The notes under the pieces are model-generated. The model ran no database searches, was not told the DNA's origin, and saw nothing but the letters and a program-made list of their open reading frames with translations. From Oscillospiraceae bacterium (GTDB taxonomy: Bacteria; Bacillota; Clostridia; Oscillospirales; Acutalibacteraceae): a DNA stretch of 64,000 nt. A program made the position numbers and the translations under genes. The stretch spans positions 1 through 64,000 of the forward strand of contig SVPY01000006.1 of the NCBI GenBank assembly GCA_015065615.1, given 5' to 3'. Of this stretch, positions 1-8,159 are shown in pieces. Position 1 is the stretch's first letter. Every line of letters starts with the position of its first letter.

Positions 1-248
1 ATCGACCAAGGCAACAAAACCCTGATTCCTGAAGGCGAATATACGCAACATAAATCTGCAAGAAGTGCTGCTTGTGATTTCGTAAGTTGACCCAACGCTT
101 TCGCCAAGCTAATTTAACTTGGTGAATATTTTGTTTCGTCGTATCTTTTAATGCTTCTTTAATACGGCCACTATCCGGTCACCATATTGGTGGCTGGCTT
201 TAGTAGTACCTGCCTTGAGTTAGGCCGAATACACTGTCATCTGAATGA
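1..248. other. Unassigned left edge of window
   Basis: No complete gene is visible here. Short open frames exist on both strands (plus strand to a stop at 88-90, minus strand for about 35-60 codons), but none starts and ends inside the window or matches a family I recognise. The base composition is richer in GC than the intergenic DNA further right, so this is probably the truncated end of a gene or a decayed mobile element. Confidence 0.3.
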
Positions 249-584
249 CTAATATATGACGAAGTGTTCGCCCTTTGTGCGATCAATCTTGCGCTGTTTG
301 CTGACTATGGAAAGAAAAACTCATCTCTTGAGAAACACATGAAAATAGATGATGCGTTCAATTTCTTCCTATACACACAACTGGCACCTTCTCTAAAATA
401 CAAAAAATACGACTTGCGTTCGGTAGCCACTGGATTTATAACAAACATAGGAGGATATAACAGGCAGTATCCATACAACGAAATTTCGTTTTTTGAATTT
501 GATCAGTTTCTGTTCACAACATGGAAAGACAAACCCAATGGGAAAGCAAAAGATCAAGTTGCTTGGGGAGCTTTTGCTGAGTAA
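249..584 (+). pseudogene. Unidentified C-terminal protein fragment
   Basis: An open frame of 112 codons runs from just after a stop at 246-248. The first possible start is a GTG at 264 (106 aa) with no convincing ribosome binding site, so it may be the tail of a longer, broken gene. The protein is rich in aromatic residues with a mixed charged/hydrophobic pattern typical of a real globular domain. I do not recognise the family. A good terminator hairpin follows at 645-678, which supports a genuine 3' end. It sits beside a truncated parA, so the whole stretch looks like remnants of a mobile element. Confidence 0.3.
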
Positions 585-644
585 AAGAAGTTCGCTGCCT
601 CCATTTCTACATTTGAACTATATTTTCCCAATCCATAAATCCGC

Positions 645-678
645 AAAAGGAAGCGAATTGTTACATCCGCTTCCTTTT
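645..678. terminator. Bidirectional terminator hairpin
   Basis: The arms AAAAGGAAGCG (645-655) and CGCTTCCTTTT (668-678) are an exact 11-bp inverted repeat followed by a T-rich tract. It lies between the plus-strand fragment ending at 584 and the minus-strand ParA fragment ending at 687, and could terminate both. Confidence 0.75.
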
Positions 679-686
679 GTTTTGTA

Positions 687-920
<234 letters not shown>

Positions 921-970
921 TTACATAAATTAAGCCGAACACTATTAATGCCCGGCTATGTACTAAAATA

Positions 971-1000
971 AAAAAACGCCTATTCTTTTCGAATAAGCGC
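971..1000 (-). terminator. Second minus-strand terminator after the abi gene
   Basis: The inverted repeat is GCGCTTATTC / GAATAGGCGT around a 5-base loop (976-1000), followed on the minus strand by a run of T. It lies downstream of the terminator at 1061-1087, so the abi gene has tandem terminators insulating it from the ParA fragment. Confidence 0.65.
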
Positions 1001-1060
1001 ATATGTTCTTAAAGACTATGTTTAGATTTCAATGAAACCAATTTATACGATATATATTTA

Positions 1061-1087
1061 AAAAAGGAATCAGCAGAAGCCGATTCC
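1061..1087 (-). terminator. Rho-independent terminator of the abi gene
   Basis: On the minus strand GGAATCGGC, loop TTCT, GCTGATTCC is followed by TTTTTT. It lies 76 bases past the abi stop codon and marks the 3' end of that transcription unit. Confidence 0.8.
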
Positions 1088-1162
1088 TTCAAGCATGCAT
1101 CCGAAAACACACACCCCTATTAATAATATTATTATACACAAATTTTAAATATATGTCAATAT

Positions 1163-2173
1163 TTAAAGAGATTTTTTCAAAATTGTTATTCTTGATTTTA
1201 AATCTGGATGAATAACCATATTTGCAACTTCAGACTCAACAGAATTTTTATATTCATCTGTTATCTTCTCAAAATCTCTAATCATTTCTTTAATATCAGT
1301 TTCTGAAACACCGAGCAATTTCAAATAAAAACAGATTAAAATCAAATAATCTCCGATGGTTTTAAAGTTAATATACGGAAGTCTAAATTCTCGCTTTAAG
1401 CATTCTTTCATTGCAGGAGATGGATCCATCTCTCTAAAACGCGCATCAAACACCACCGCATTATGTGCAATGGCATTTCTCAAATCTTTCAATGTGTATA
1501 AATATTTATATATTAATTCTCGATTGGTATCTACTGATGCGACTTTCATACCCAAATCAATTGTTATATGATCCCTTGTAGAAATATCCAAACAAGATAA
1601 CAGATAAGCAAAATCGCCTAAAGTTAATATTTCAAACAATGCCCACAGAGGAACTCCATCGTAATTCGTTTTATTATAAAAATGGACAATTTGTGGATTG
1701 TTTTTATCATACGCTTTAACTAAAGAAGATTGAATGTTTTTTTCTAATATCAACTTATTATGTTGAGCCTTTTTCTTAGTTCTCTCATCTATATTTTTAT
1801 CAAAACTATTATATCCAGCAACAACACAATTGTACATATCCTGTATTTTCTCGGAATTTGCATCAATCATGATTCTTTCTAACGCTATATTCTTCACAGC
1901 AGTCTCTATAAACATAATTCTACTGTAAAAGAGAGATTTCAAATCCGAATCATACATTATAGTCGCGTATACATCACTATATTTAGAAAAAGGTATAGGT
2001 CTACTTGCCTTTTCGAAAAATCTATATCCTTTATAGCCATGAAAATATCCTGTATTTATCAACTGTTTCTTTTGTGTATCACCTTGTATATCGATGCCAT
2101 TTTTTCTAAGATGACTCATCAAATCATCCGTAGTCTTAAAACTCAGTTTTACCACCGCCTTAATAATATGCAT
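1163..2173 (-). CDS. AbiD/AbiF-like (Abi_2) HEPN protein
   Basis: The protein has 336 aa, the usual size for Abi_2 abortive-infection proteins. Visible family marks are an N-terminal segment in which a helix is followed by an INTGYF-type motif (about residues 39-44), a conserved RIMFIETAVKNIALERI helix (about 85-101), the PLWALFEILTLGDFAYL segment (about 175-191), and a HEPN ribonuclease signature R232-NAIA-H237 (R-x4-H). HEPN members of this group are RNA-cleaving toxins in phage defence. AbiF proteins have been linked to a neighbouring non-coding RNA antitoxin and to the ancestry of Cas13. That is family knowledge; activity here is inferred. The ATG at 2173 has no ribosome binding site and sits 2 bases from a -10 box, so translation may be leaderless. 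The gene stands alone, with no protein partner beside it. Confidence 0.82.
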   Translation of the reverse strand: MHIIKAVVKLSFKTTDDLMSHLRKNGIDIQGDTQKKQLINTGYFHGYKGYRFFEKASRPIPFSKYSDVYATIMYDSDLKSLFYSRIMFIETAVKNIALERIMIDANSEKIQDMYNCVVAGYNSFDKNIDERTKKKAQHNKLILEKNIQSSLVKAYDKNNPQIVHFYNKTNYDGVPLWALFEILTLGDFAYLLSCLDISTRDHITIDLGMKVASVDTNRELIYKYLYTLKDLRNAIAHNAVVFDARFREMDPSPAMKECLKREFRLPYINFKTIGDYLILICFYLKLLGVSETDIKEMIRDFEKITDEYKNSVESEVANMVIHPDLKSRITILKKSL

Positions 2174-2175
2174 TA

Positions 2176-2204
2176 ATTATACAATATATAGAAATTAAAA
2201 TCAA
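2176..2204 (-). promoter_or_regulatory. Promoter abutting the abi start codon
   Basis: On the minus strand TTGATT (2199-2204), a 17-base spacer and TATAAT (2176-2181) form a good sigma-A promoter. The expected transcription start falls at or just inside the ATG at 2171-2173, which implies a leaderless message. Confidence 0.6.
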
Positions 2205-2635
2205 TGTGTTAATTGAATTTATTAATGAATTAACCAGTGCCATGAATTAAATATCATTAAGATTTAAAGTAGCTATATATTCTTTACTATTCATAAGTTA
2301 CATATTATTGATTATTAGATATAAAAAGAACCACTTCACATTTTCCCAATTATCATCAATTAAAAAGCCCTCTAAATTATGTTAAATTAGCTCATAATAA
2401 CTCATATCTCATAAAAACTGCACTTACATTCTTTCACACAAATCACCCCTATTTTCTTTAAAAAATCAAAACAATCGAGCTAAAAAACCACTTATTTGCC
2501 GTTAAGTTGTCCTATTTTTTAACACAAATGGGGTCAAAAATGCAGATTGTCCTATCATTAACACATTAAAAGCGGCACATAACAGGTCAAATTAAGCTAA
2601 ATCTTTATAAACTCATCAAACTACGTTAAATGCAG
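2205..2635 (-). ncRNA. Candidate non-coding RNA region upstream of abi
   Basis: This tract of about 430 bases between rpsI and the abi gene has no open frame of useful size and no recognisable remnant. It is AT-rich, with a block (2500-2580) carrying two copies of a repeat. AbiF-family genes are known to be accompanied by a conserved non-coding RNA acting as antitoxin, so this is where one would be expected. I cannot define its ends or strand: no clear promoter-terminator pair is visible. The call is an inference from context. Confidence 0.25.
2507..2570. repeat. Two imperfect direct repeats 40 bp apart
   Basis: The first copy starts at 2507 (TTGTCCTATTTTTTAACACA) and the second at 2547 (TTGTCCTATCATTAACACA). 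They share the flanks TTGTCCTAT and TTAACACA and differ only in the middle. The 40-bp spacing is close to four helical turns and also resembles the unit length of RNA antitoxin arrays. Confidence 0.6.
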
Positions 2636-2669
2636 AAAACCCCAAAAAACCAAGGTTTTTCGGGGTTTT
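2636..2669. terminator. Terminator of rplM-rpsI
   Basis: The arms AAAACCCC (2636-2643) and GGGGTTTT (2662-2669), with further pairing inside, form a strong hairpin with T tracts on both strands. It closes the minus-strand rplM-rpsI operon about 30 bases after the rpsI stop. Confidence 0.85.
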
Positions 2670-2699
2670 TGAGCGATTTGATGAAGAATAATCGGCTGA

Positions 2700-3101
2700 T
2701 TATCTCTTGGAGAACTGGGGAGCACGACGTGCGCCTTTTAAGCCGTACTTCTTTCTTTCCTTCATTCTGGGGTCACGAGTAAGGAAGCCTGCCTTCTTGA
2801 GTGTAGATCTGAGGTTCTCAGCGTCGAACTGGAGAAGAGCTCTTGCTACACCGTGACGGATAGCGCCTGCCTGGCCTGTAACACCGCCACCTGCAACGCG
2901 GCAAACGATGTCGAACTTTTCCTGTGTATCTGTAACTGCGAGGGGCTGACGAACAATAGCCTTAAGTGTTTCAAGACCGAAGTAATCGTCGATATCGCGA
3001 TCGTTGATTGTAACTTTACCTGTACCCTGATAAAGTCTTACTCTAGCAACAGAAGACTTTCTTCTGCCTGTGCCGTAAAAATAAGGTGCTTTCTCGTACA
3101 T
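2700..3101 (-). CDS. rpsI: 30S ribosomal protein S9 (uS9)
   Basis: The protein has 133 aa, full length. It shows the [14 protein letters not shown] start of the S9 fold, the central [19 protein letters not shown] block and the invariant basic C-terminal tail ending SKR, which reaches the P-site tRNA. It is cotranscribed with rplM, 16 bases upstream, and ends at the hairpin at 2636-2669. In many Firmicutes rplM-rpsI lies just behind the alpha operon; here it is separated from rplQ by about 36 kb. Confidence 0.97.
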   Translation of the reverse strand: MYEKAPYFYGTGRRKSSVARVRLYQGTGKVTINDRDIDDYFGLETLKAIVRQPLAVTDTQEKFDIVCRVAGGGVTGQAGAIRHGVARALLQFDAENLRSTLKKAGFLTRDPRMKERKKYGLKGARRAPQFSKR

Positions 3102-3117
3102 AATCTACTACCTCCTA

Positions 3118-3546
3118 TTATAATTCCCATGCTTCGGGCTTCTGAGCTGCGTGTGTGTGCTCTGCGCCTGCGAATACACGGAGTCTGCTCTTTGCAGCTG
3201 TACCGATTGTGTTAGAAGGGATCATGCCGCAAACTGCGAGTTCCATAGCCTTTTCGGGCTTTGTTTTCATAAGTGTGTCGTACTTAACGGACTTCATATG
3301 GCCGATGTAGCCTGTATGATGATAGTAGTACTTGTTCTGGAGCTTAGAACCTGTGAGAACTGCCTCTGCGCAGTTGATGATGATAACGTGGTCACCGCAA
3401 TCTACGTGAGGTGTGAAAATTGTCTTGTGCTTACCGCGAAGAAGAACAGCGGCTTCAGCTGCAACACGGCCGAGGGGCTTGCCTGCAGCGTCAATTACGT
3501 ACCATTTGCGGTCAATCTGACCTGCTTTAGCCATAAATGTGGACAT
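3118..3546 (-). CDS. rplM: 50S ribosomal protein L13 (uL13)
   Basis: The protein has 142 aa from the ATG at 3546, which has GGAGG 8 bases upstream; an in-frame ATG five codons earlier overlaps that box and is unlikely. Family marks are WYVIDAAGKPLGRVA near the N-terminus, RGKHKTIFTPHVDCGDHVIIINC in the middle, and the YYHHTGYIG and GMIPSNTIG segments. It is the first gene of the rplM-rpsI operon, driven by the promoter at 3639-3667 with an 87-base leader that may be an L13 autoregulatory site. Confidence 0.97.
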   Translation of the reverse strand: MSTFMAKAGQIDRKWYVIDAAGKPLGRVAAEAAVLLRGKHKTIFTPHVDCGDHVIIINCAEAVLTGSKLQNKYYYHHTGYIGHMKSVKYDTLMKTKPEKAMELAVCGMIPSNTIGTAAKSRLRVFAGAEHTHAAQKPEAWEL

Positions 3547-3633
3547 TAGCGTTTCCTCCATAAAATTGATATTTATATTAAATAAACATATTTGATAGCA
3601 CTAAAATAAAATGCTATGCGCTTTTTTGACGCT
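3547..3633 (-). promoter_or_regulatory. Candidate L13 leader RNA
   Basis: The expected transcript starts near 3633. It carries a hairpin pairing GATAGCA with TGCTATC-type arms (about 3594-3617), and a GCGT at its start that can pair with ACGC next to the GGAGG box. L13 leaders of this kind autoregulate rplM in Bacilli. The match is by position and shape only. Confidence 0.4.
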
Positions 3634-3638
3634 TAGAT

Positions 3639-3667
3639 ATAATACCACAAGCTTTTTATAAAGTCAA
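3639..3667 (-). promoter_or_regulatory. rplM-rpsI promoter
   Basis: On the minus strand TTGACT (3662-3667), a 17-base spacer and TATTAT (3639-3644) form a near-consensus sigma-A promoter. Confidence 0.75.
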
Positions 3668-3702
3668 GCACATTTTTTGAAAAATTTAATCTATATTTTA
3701 GA

Positions 3703-3747
3703 TACTCTCGTTTTCTCTTATTTACTCTCATTTTCTCTCGTTTTCTC
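3703..3747. repeat. Imperfect 20-bp tandem pyrimidine repeat
   Basis: ACTCTCGTTTTCTCTTATTT (3704-3723) is followed directly by a 16/20 matching copy at 3724-3743, then another TCTC. The rest of the 3670-3890 gap is AT-rich and pyrimidine-biased, with no gene visible. Confidence 0.5.
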
Positions 3748-3899
3748 AAAAACGATTTTTAAAAATTATTTTAATTTATATTTAATTTAGCTCCTTTTTC
3801 CTCTTATTTTCTTTAAAAACCTCGTTTTTTCTGTTTTTCACTTACACGCTATACTGCTTTAAAATCCCCTTAAGAATCTCTTAAAATCTGCCTTTTCTA

Positions 3900-3929
3900 T
3901 TGCTAAGGCTATACTTTTTAGGTTATAAT
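3900..3929 (+). promoter_or_regulatory. Promoter of the TtcA-like gene
   Basis: TTGCTA (3900-3905), an 18-base spacer and TATAAT (3924-3929). The message would start near 3936, leaving a short leader with GGAG before the ATG at 3966. Confidence 0.55.
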
Positions 3930-3965
3930 AAATATGTATGCAAATTTATTATACGGAGAAAATTA

Positions 3966-4676
3966 ATGCAAAAGGTTATAGGAAAAGTAAGAGCGGCAGT
4001 AGAGCGCTATAATATGATAGAAGATGGGGACAGAATCGCCGTGGGAGTCTCCGGCGGCAAAGATTCCTTGTTTCTCTTATGCGCCCTTGCTAAATTAAAG
4101 ATATTTTACCCCAAAAAGTTCGAAATCGTTGCCATCACCGTTGACCCCTGTTTCGGTAACGAAAACGCTGATTTTTCAGAGATCGAAAAGCTCTGCGAAA
4201 GTTTAAACGTACCCTACTTAATAAGAAGGACGGAACTCGGCAAAATAATATTTGAGGACAGAAAAGAAGAAAACCCCTGCAGCCTTTGCGCAAGAATGCG
4301 CAGAGGTATGCTTCACGATATGACAAAAGAAACAGGCTGCAATAAAATCGCTTTAGGCCACCACCACGACGACGCCGCCGAGACCTTTATGATGAACCTT
4401 CTTTACGGCGGTAAAATCGGCTGTTTCTCTCCCGTTACTTACTTAAGCGTAAAGGATATTACTATGATCCGCCCCCTTATATTTATGGACGATAACGAGG
4501 TGCAAAACGCCGTTAACCGTATGAATTTACCTGTAGTAAAAAGCAAATGCCCTGAGGACGGCGTAAGCAAAAGAGCCGAAACTACAGAACTTATTAAAAA
4601 CCTGGAGAAAGAATTTCCCGACATAAAAAACAAGATAACAGGCGCCATGCAAAGAGCCGGAATCAGCGGCTGGTAA
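3966..4676 (+). CDS. TtcA-family PP-loop tRNA thiolase
   Basis: The protein has 236 aa from the ATG at 3966, which has GGAG 7 bases upstream; the frame stays open further 5' but has no ribosome binding site there and overlaps the promoter. The PP-loop motif SGGKDSLFLL (about residues 28-37) binds ATP. A CSLCARMRRG segment (about 107-116) supplies a CxxC pair, a third Cys lies in KCPEDG (about 198-203), and GHHHDDAAETF is the second PP-loop signature. This layout fits TtcA, which makes 2-thiocytidine in tRNA with an iron-sulfur cluster held by three Cys. Some Clostridia carry related paralogs of unknown substrate, so the exact tRNA position is uncertain. The envelope acylation genes follow, 31 bases downstream. 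Confidence 0.85.
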   Translation: MQKVIGKVRAAVERYNMIEDGDRIAVGVSGGKDSLFLLCALAKLKIFYPKKFEIVAITVDPCFGNENADFSEIEKLCESLNVPYLIRRTELGKIIFEDRKEENPCSLCARMRRGMLHDMTKETGCNKIALGHHHDDAAETFMMNLLYGGKIGCFSPVTYLSVKDITMIRPLIFMDDNEVQNAVNRMNLPVVKSKCPEDGVSKRAETTELIKNLEKEFPDIKNKITGAMQRAGISGW

Positions 4677-4707
4677 CAAAACAAAAGAAAGGAGATTTTA
4701 ATTAAAT

Positions 4708-6093
4708 ATGGTATTTTCATCCACGCCTTTTCTATATTACTTTTTACCTTTAGTATGTATATTCTATTTTATATTGCCGAGAAAATTTAAAAATTTCTGT
4801 TTGCTTATTTTCAGCTTGCTTTTCTACTTTTTAGGTGAGCCGAAATACATTGTGGTAATGCTTGCTTCCACACTTGTAGCCTTCCTTTTCGGCTTTCTTA
4901 TTGATAAAGCAGAGGGAAATAAAAGAAAAGCTTTCCTCACTTTATCCCTTGTTCTTAATTTTTTGCCCCTTTTATTCTTTAAATACACAGACTTCTTTAT
5001 AAGCAATATAAATATTATAGGCTTAAACATCCCTCTTTTAAAATTGGTTTTACCTATAGGAATCAGCTTCTATACCTTCCAGTTAACAAGCTATACAATT
5101 GATTTATACCGCAAAAACGTAGAGGTACAAAAGAACTTCATTAATTTTGCCTGCTACATCGCTTTGTTCCCTCAGCTTATTGCAGGCCCCATAGTGCGCT
5201 ACAGTATTATAGCCGACCAGCTTGAAAACCGTACCCACAGTATTGAAAAATGCGCCGAAGGTATTTTCCGTTTCTCGGTAGGCCTTGGCAAAAAGGTAAT
5301 TATCGCTAACGTACTCGGTGAATTTACCGCTCTTGCAGGCGAAAATTTAACGGGTGCTTTATTCTGGTGGCTCAGCGCCATAGCTTACGCCTTGCAGATA
5401 TATTTCGATTTTTCAGGCTACAGCGATATGGCTATAGGCCTTGGCAAAATATTCGGCTTCGACTTTGAAGAAAACTTCAATTACCCCTTTATTTCAAAAA
5501 GCATAGCAGAATTCTGGAGAAGATGGCATATCTCCCTTGGCTCCTGGTTCAGAGATTACGTATATATCCCTATGGGCGGCAACAGAGTGAGTTCTTACCG
5601 CTGGTTCTTAAATATTTTCACCGTGTGGTTTTTAACAGGCTTCTGGCACGGCGCTTCCTGGAACTTCATTATCTGGGGCCTTTACTTTGCGTTCTTCCTG
5701 CTTGCAGAAAAAGCTGTTCTCGGTAATATTTTTAAAAAGCTCCCTAAATTTATTTCCCATATTTACGTAATTTTCTTTGTTATCATAAGCTTCGTAATAT
5801 TCAAGGAAACCGACTTCAGTATGCTTTTTGCTTTCCTTTATAATATGCTTAATATTTTCGCACCTCTTTCAAGTGAGGCTATCTATTATATTACAAGCTA
5901 TTTACCCGTTATAATAATTGCCGCAGTAGGCTCTACACCCATTATGAAAAAGATATGCACTAAAATCACAGAAAAAGGAGGCGAAAAAGTACTTCTCTGG
6001 TTAAAGCCCCTGTTTGTTGCCGCTATCTTAATTGCTGTAACGGCATTTTCCGTAGACGGTTCCTTTAACCCCTTCCTGTACTTCAGATTCTGA
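4708..6093 (+). CDS. MBOAT-family O-acyltransferase (AlgI-like)
   Basis: This 461-aa polytopic membrane protein has hydrophobic segments over most of its length. Family marks are PIGISFYTFQLTSYTIDLYR (about 116-135), PQLIAGPIVRY (about 155-165), DFSGYSDMAIGLGKIFGF (about 234-251), EFWRRWHISLGSWFRDYVYIPMGG (about 268-291) and the catalytic-histidine region FWHGASWNF (His314). AlgI-like MBOATs move acetyl groups across the membrane onto exported polysaccharides. Its stop overlaps the next start by one base (TGATG), so it is translationally coupled to the DHHW protein that normally completes the pair. The acceptor polymer cannot be told from this window. Confidence 0.9.
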   Translation: MVFSSTPFLYYFLPLVCIFYFILPRKFKNFCLLIFSLLFYFLGEPKYIVVMLASTLVAFLFGFLIDKAEGNKRKAFLTLSLVLNFLPLLFFKYTDFFISNINIIGLNIPLLKLVLPIGISFYTFQLTSYTIDLYRKNVEVQKNFINFACYIALFPQLIAGPIVRYSIIADQLENRTHSIEKCAEGIFRFSVGLGKKVIIANVLGEFTALAGENLTGALFWWLSAIAYALQIYFDFSGYSDMAIGLGKIFGFDFEENFNYPFISKSIAEFWRRWHISLGSWFRDYVYIPMGGNRVSSYRWFLNIFTVWFLTGFWHGASWNFIIWGLYFAFFLLAEKAVLGNIFKKLPKFISHIYVIFFVIISFVIFKETDFSMLFAFLYNMLNIFAPLSSEAIYYITSYLPVIIIAAVGSTPIMKKICTKITEKGGEKVLLWLKPLFVAAILIAVTAFSVDGSFNPFLYFRF

Positions 6094-7172
6094 TGAAAAA
6101 AGTTACTAATCTTATTACAATCACCCTCTTTTTTGCGGTAATCCTCTCTGTTTTCCTTCTTAATATAATTCTCCCCGACGGCGAAATTTCAAAATGGGAG
6201 AGACGCAAGCTTACACAGTTCCCTGAAGTTACGGCGGAATCCGTTTTCAGCGGTGAATTTTTCACATCCTTCCAAAGCTACAGCGACGACCAATTCCTGC
6301 TACGCGATAATTTCCGTGTGATAAATTCCTTTATCCGCCGCAATATCCTTTTGCAAAGGGACGTAAACGGCTTATATATTGAAAAGGGATATATTTTCAG
6401 TATGGATGAAAAGCTAAACGAGAAAAGCGTAAATAACTTCGTAAAGAAAACAAACGAAATTATCGAAACTTATTTAGAAGGCGCAAACAATATCTATTTA
6501 AGCGTTATTCCCGATAAAAACCACTTCAGTACTGAAGCAAGACCCAAGGCAGATGCGCAAAAAATCGCCGAGCTTTACAGTAGCGGCGTTGAGAAAGCTA
6601 AATATATCGATATTTTCCCTGCTTTGAGTATTGATAGCTACTATAAAACAGACAGTCACTGGTCTCAGGATAAGCTTCAGCCCGTTATGGAAGTTTTCAA
6701 AACCGAAATGAATATGAGCGCACTGCCCGATTTCAGTAATATTAAATCTGCAGGTGAGTTTTACGGCGTTTATTACGGCCAGTTAGCCGCCGAAATTCCT
6801 ATGGAAGAAATGAACTACGTAGTAATTGACGGCAAGGTTACTTCTAATCTTGAGCCCAAGGGCAGTGAAAGAATTCACGATATCGAAAAATTCTACGGCA
6901 CCGACCCCTACGATTTCTTTATGCAGGGCGCTACTCCCCTTATAACCGCGGTTAACGGGAATTCAAAAACCGAAAAAGAGCTTATTATATTCCGCGATTC
7001 CTTCGGAAGCTCAATTTCGCCCCTGTTTTTAGAGGAGTACAGAAGCGTTACCTTAGTTGATTTAAGATATTTAAGCTCCGCCCTCTTAAAAGAATACGTG
7101 GAATTTGAAAATAAGGACGTACTCTTCCTATATTCCTCCACGGTTTTAAACAGTAATATTATTTTAAAATAA
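6093..7172 (+). CDS. DHHW-family (AlgJ/AlgX-like) acetylation protein
   Basis: The protein has 359 aa with one N-terminal membrane segment (about residues 5-27) and an extracellular SGNH-like domain. The DHHW signature appears as D187-S-H-W190 in a KTDSHWSQ context, and a nucleophile-type FRDSFGSSISP block lies near residues 303-313. Such proteins receive the acyl group exported by the partner MBOAT and place it on a surface glycan. The one-base overlap with the MBOAT gene and the shared terminator at 7178-7211 show a two-gene operon. Confidence 0.88.
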   Translation: MKKVTNLITITLFFAVILSVFLLNIILPDGEISKWERRKLTQFPEVTAESVFSGEFFTSFQSYSDDQFLLRDNFRVINSFIRRNILLQRDVNGLYIEKGYIFSMDEKLNEKSVNNFVKKTNEIIETYLEGANNIYLSVIPDKNHFSTEARPKADAQKIAELYSSGVEKAKYIDIFPALSIDSYYKTDSHWSQDKLQPVMEVFKTEMNMSALPDFSNIKSAGEFYGVYYGQLAAEIPMEEMNYVVIDGKVTSNLEPKGSERIHDIEKFYGTDPYDFFMQGATPLITAVNGNSKTEKELIIFRDSFGSSISPLFLEEYRSVTLVDLRYLSSALLKEYVEFENKDVLFLYSSTVLNSNIILK

Positions 7173-7177
7173 CAAAA

Positions 7178-7211
7178 CGGAGAAGCTATTTTAGTTTAAA
7201 TAGCCTCTCCG
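7178..7211. terminator. Bidirectional terminator, copy 1 of a repeated pair
   Basis: The hairpin CGGAGAAGCTATTT ... AAATAGCCTCTCCG lies between two convergent genes. It differs by one base from the hairpin at 8877-8910. Confidence 0.85.
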
Positions 7212-7231
7212 AATTTTTATAGCTTACATCT

Positions 7232-7837
7232 TTATTCTGTTACTTTTTCATCTGCGAGCATTTTTGAATAAGCATTTTTAGCCAATTCGACGTGTTTTTC
7301 AAGACTATAGTCAGGGATTCCTTGCAAAGTAGATCTTGTAGAAACCCCTTTATCATCTTCACTTATAACACACTGCGGTCCAATGCACTGGTTCCTTTCA
7401 GATAAATACACTAAAAGCTTATCACCTACTTTAAAATCAAGAGTATCGTAAGCTTCGTAGTCGTAAATCACATCTTCCAATTCCGCTCCCAGTGCATTAT
7501 ATACAATTGTTGACGAATTCGAGTTACCTTTTATATATTCGATTACTTCTATAGTGATGGGGGTATAGTAGGATTTAATCACGAGATCTTCGTTGCCATG
7601 ATTGACAACTATAGGATCTCCTATTTCAATAATTGTTCCATACACAACTTTATCGGCAACCGTCAAAGCATCTTGGTAACTTGTATAACCTCTATAACTT
7701 GTTAATCGATCTTTTACTATCACTTCTTTTTCAAGCTGTATTTCGTTTTCACTATTTATAGGTTGAACCGAATTACCGCAGGCTGTTATGAAAATCATCA
7801 CTAACAATAAACTTATTTCTATTATAATTTTTTTCAT
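7232..7837 (-). CDS. Lipoprotein of unknown function
   Basis: The protein has 201 aa from the ATG at 7837, which has AAAGGAGGT about 6 bases upstream; an in-frame start 16 codons earlier lacks a site. A signal peptide runs to the lipobox ITAC, with lipidated Cys at about residue 20. The mature part has a VVYGTIIEIG strand, an ITIEVIEYIKGN strand and a DFKVGDKLLVYLSE strand. This pattern recurs in the proteins at 39067-39720 and 56076-56660 and suggests a small beta domain. No function is known to me. It lies alone between two near-identical terminators. Confidence 0.75.
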   Translation of the reverse strand: MKKIIIEISLLLVMIFITACGNSVQPINSENEIQLEKEVIVKDRLTSYRGYTSYQDALTVADKVVYGTIIEIGDPIVVNHGNEDLVIKSYYTPITIEVIEYIKGNSNSSTIVYNALGAELEDVIYDYEAYDTLDFKVGDKLLVYLSERNQCIGPQCVISEDDKGVSTRSTLQGIPDYSLEKHVELAKNAYSKMLADEKVTE

Positions 7838-8159
7838 ATATACCTCCTTTTTATGAGTAAATAACGATATATGAAGAAGTATCATACGCTCTTAAAGTTG
7901 TGCGAGATAAACACATCGGCAATATCGGTTGCATAACATTTTGTCCACATGTTGTGCTAAAGCATGTACTTACGCCTTTCTTTATTTCACTTATATTTTA
8001 TCATATTTATATCTGACAAACAATACGTAAACCTGCATAAAATTTCGCGTGATAAAGAGTTAAAACTTTTTTACTTTCTAAATAGATTTTTAATAGGATT
8101 TATGGTATAATTATAACGTTAGTGATTCTGATACAAATTAATTTTAAGGAAAATGTATT
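7838..8159. other. Intergenic region between divergent genes
   Basis: This 322-base gap holds the ribosome binding site of the lipoprotein at one end and a TATAAT (about 8105-8110) for tcdA at the other, without a good -35. The rest is AT-rich, with an ACATG/CATGT inverted pair near 7945-7965 and no coding signal. Confidence 0.45.

Noticed and set aside
3151..3549. Long plus-strand frames over rplM, rpsI and most ribosomal genes
   Set aside because: They are antisense shadows of conserved genes, with Cys- and Ser-rich or Leu-rich low-quality translations and no ribosome binding sites.
3703..3747. Possible CRISPR-like short repeat
   Set aside because: Units are contiguous without spacers, there are only two, and no cas genes are present.
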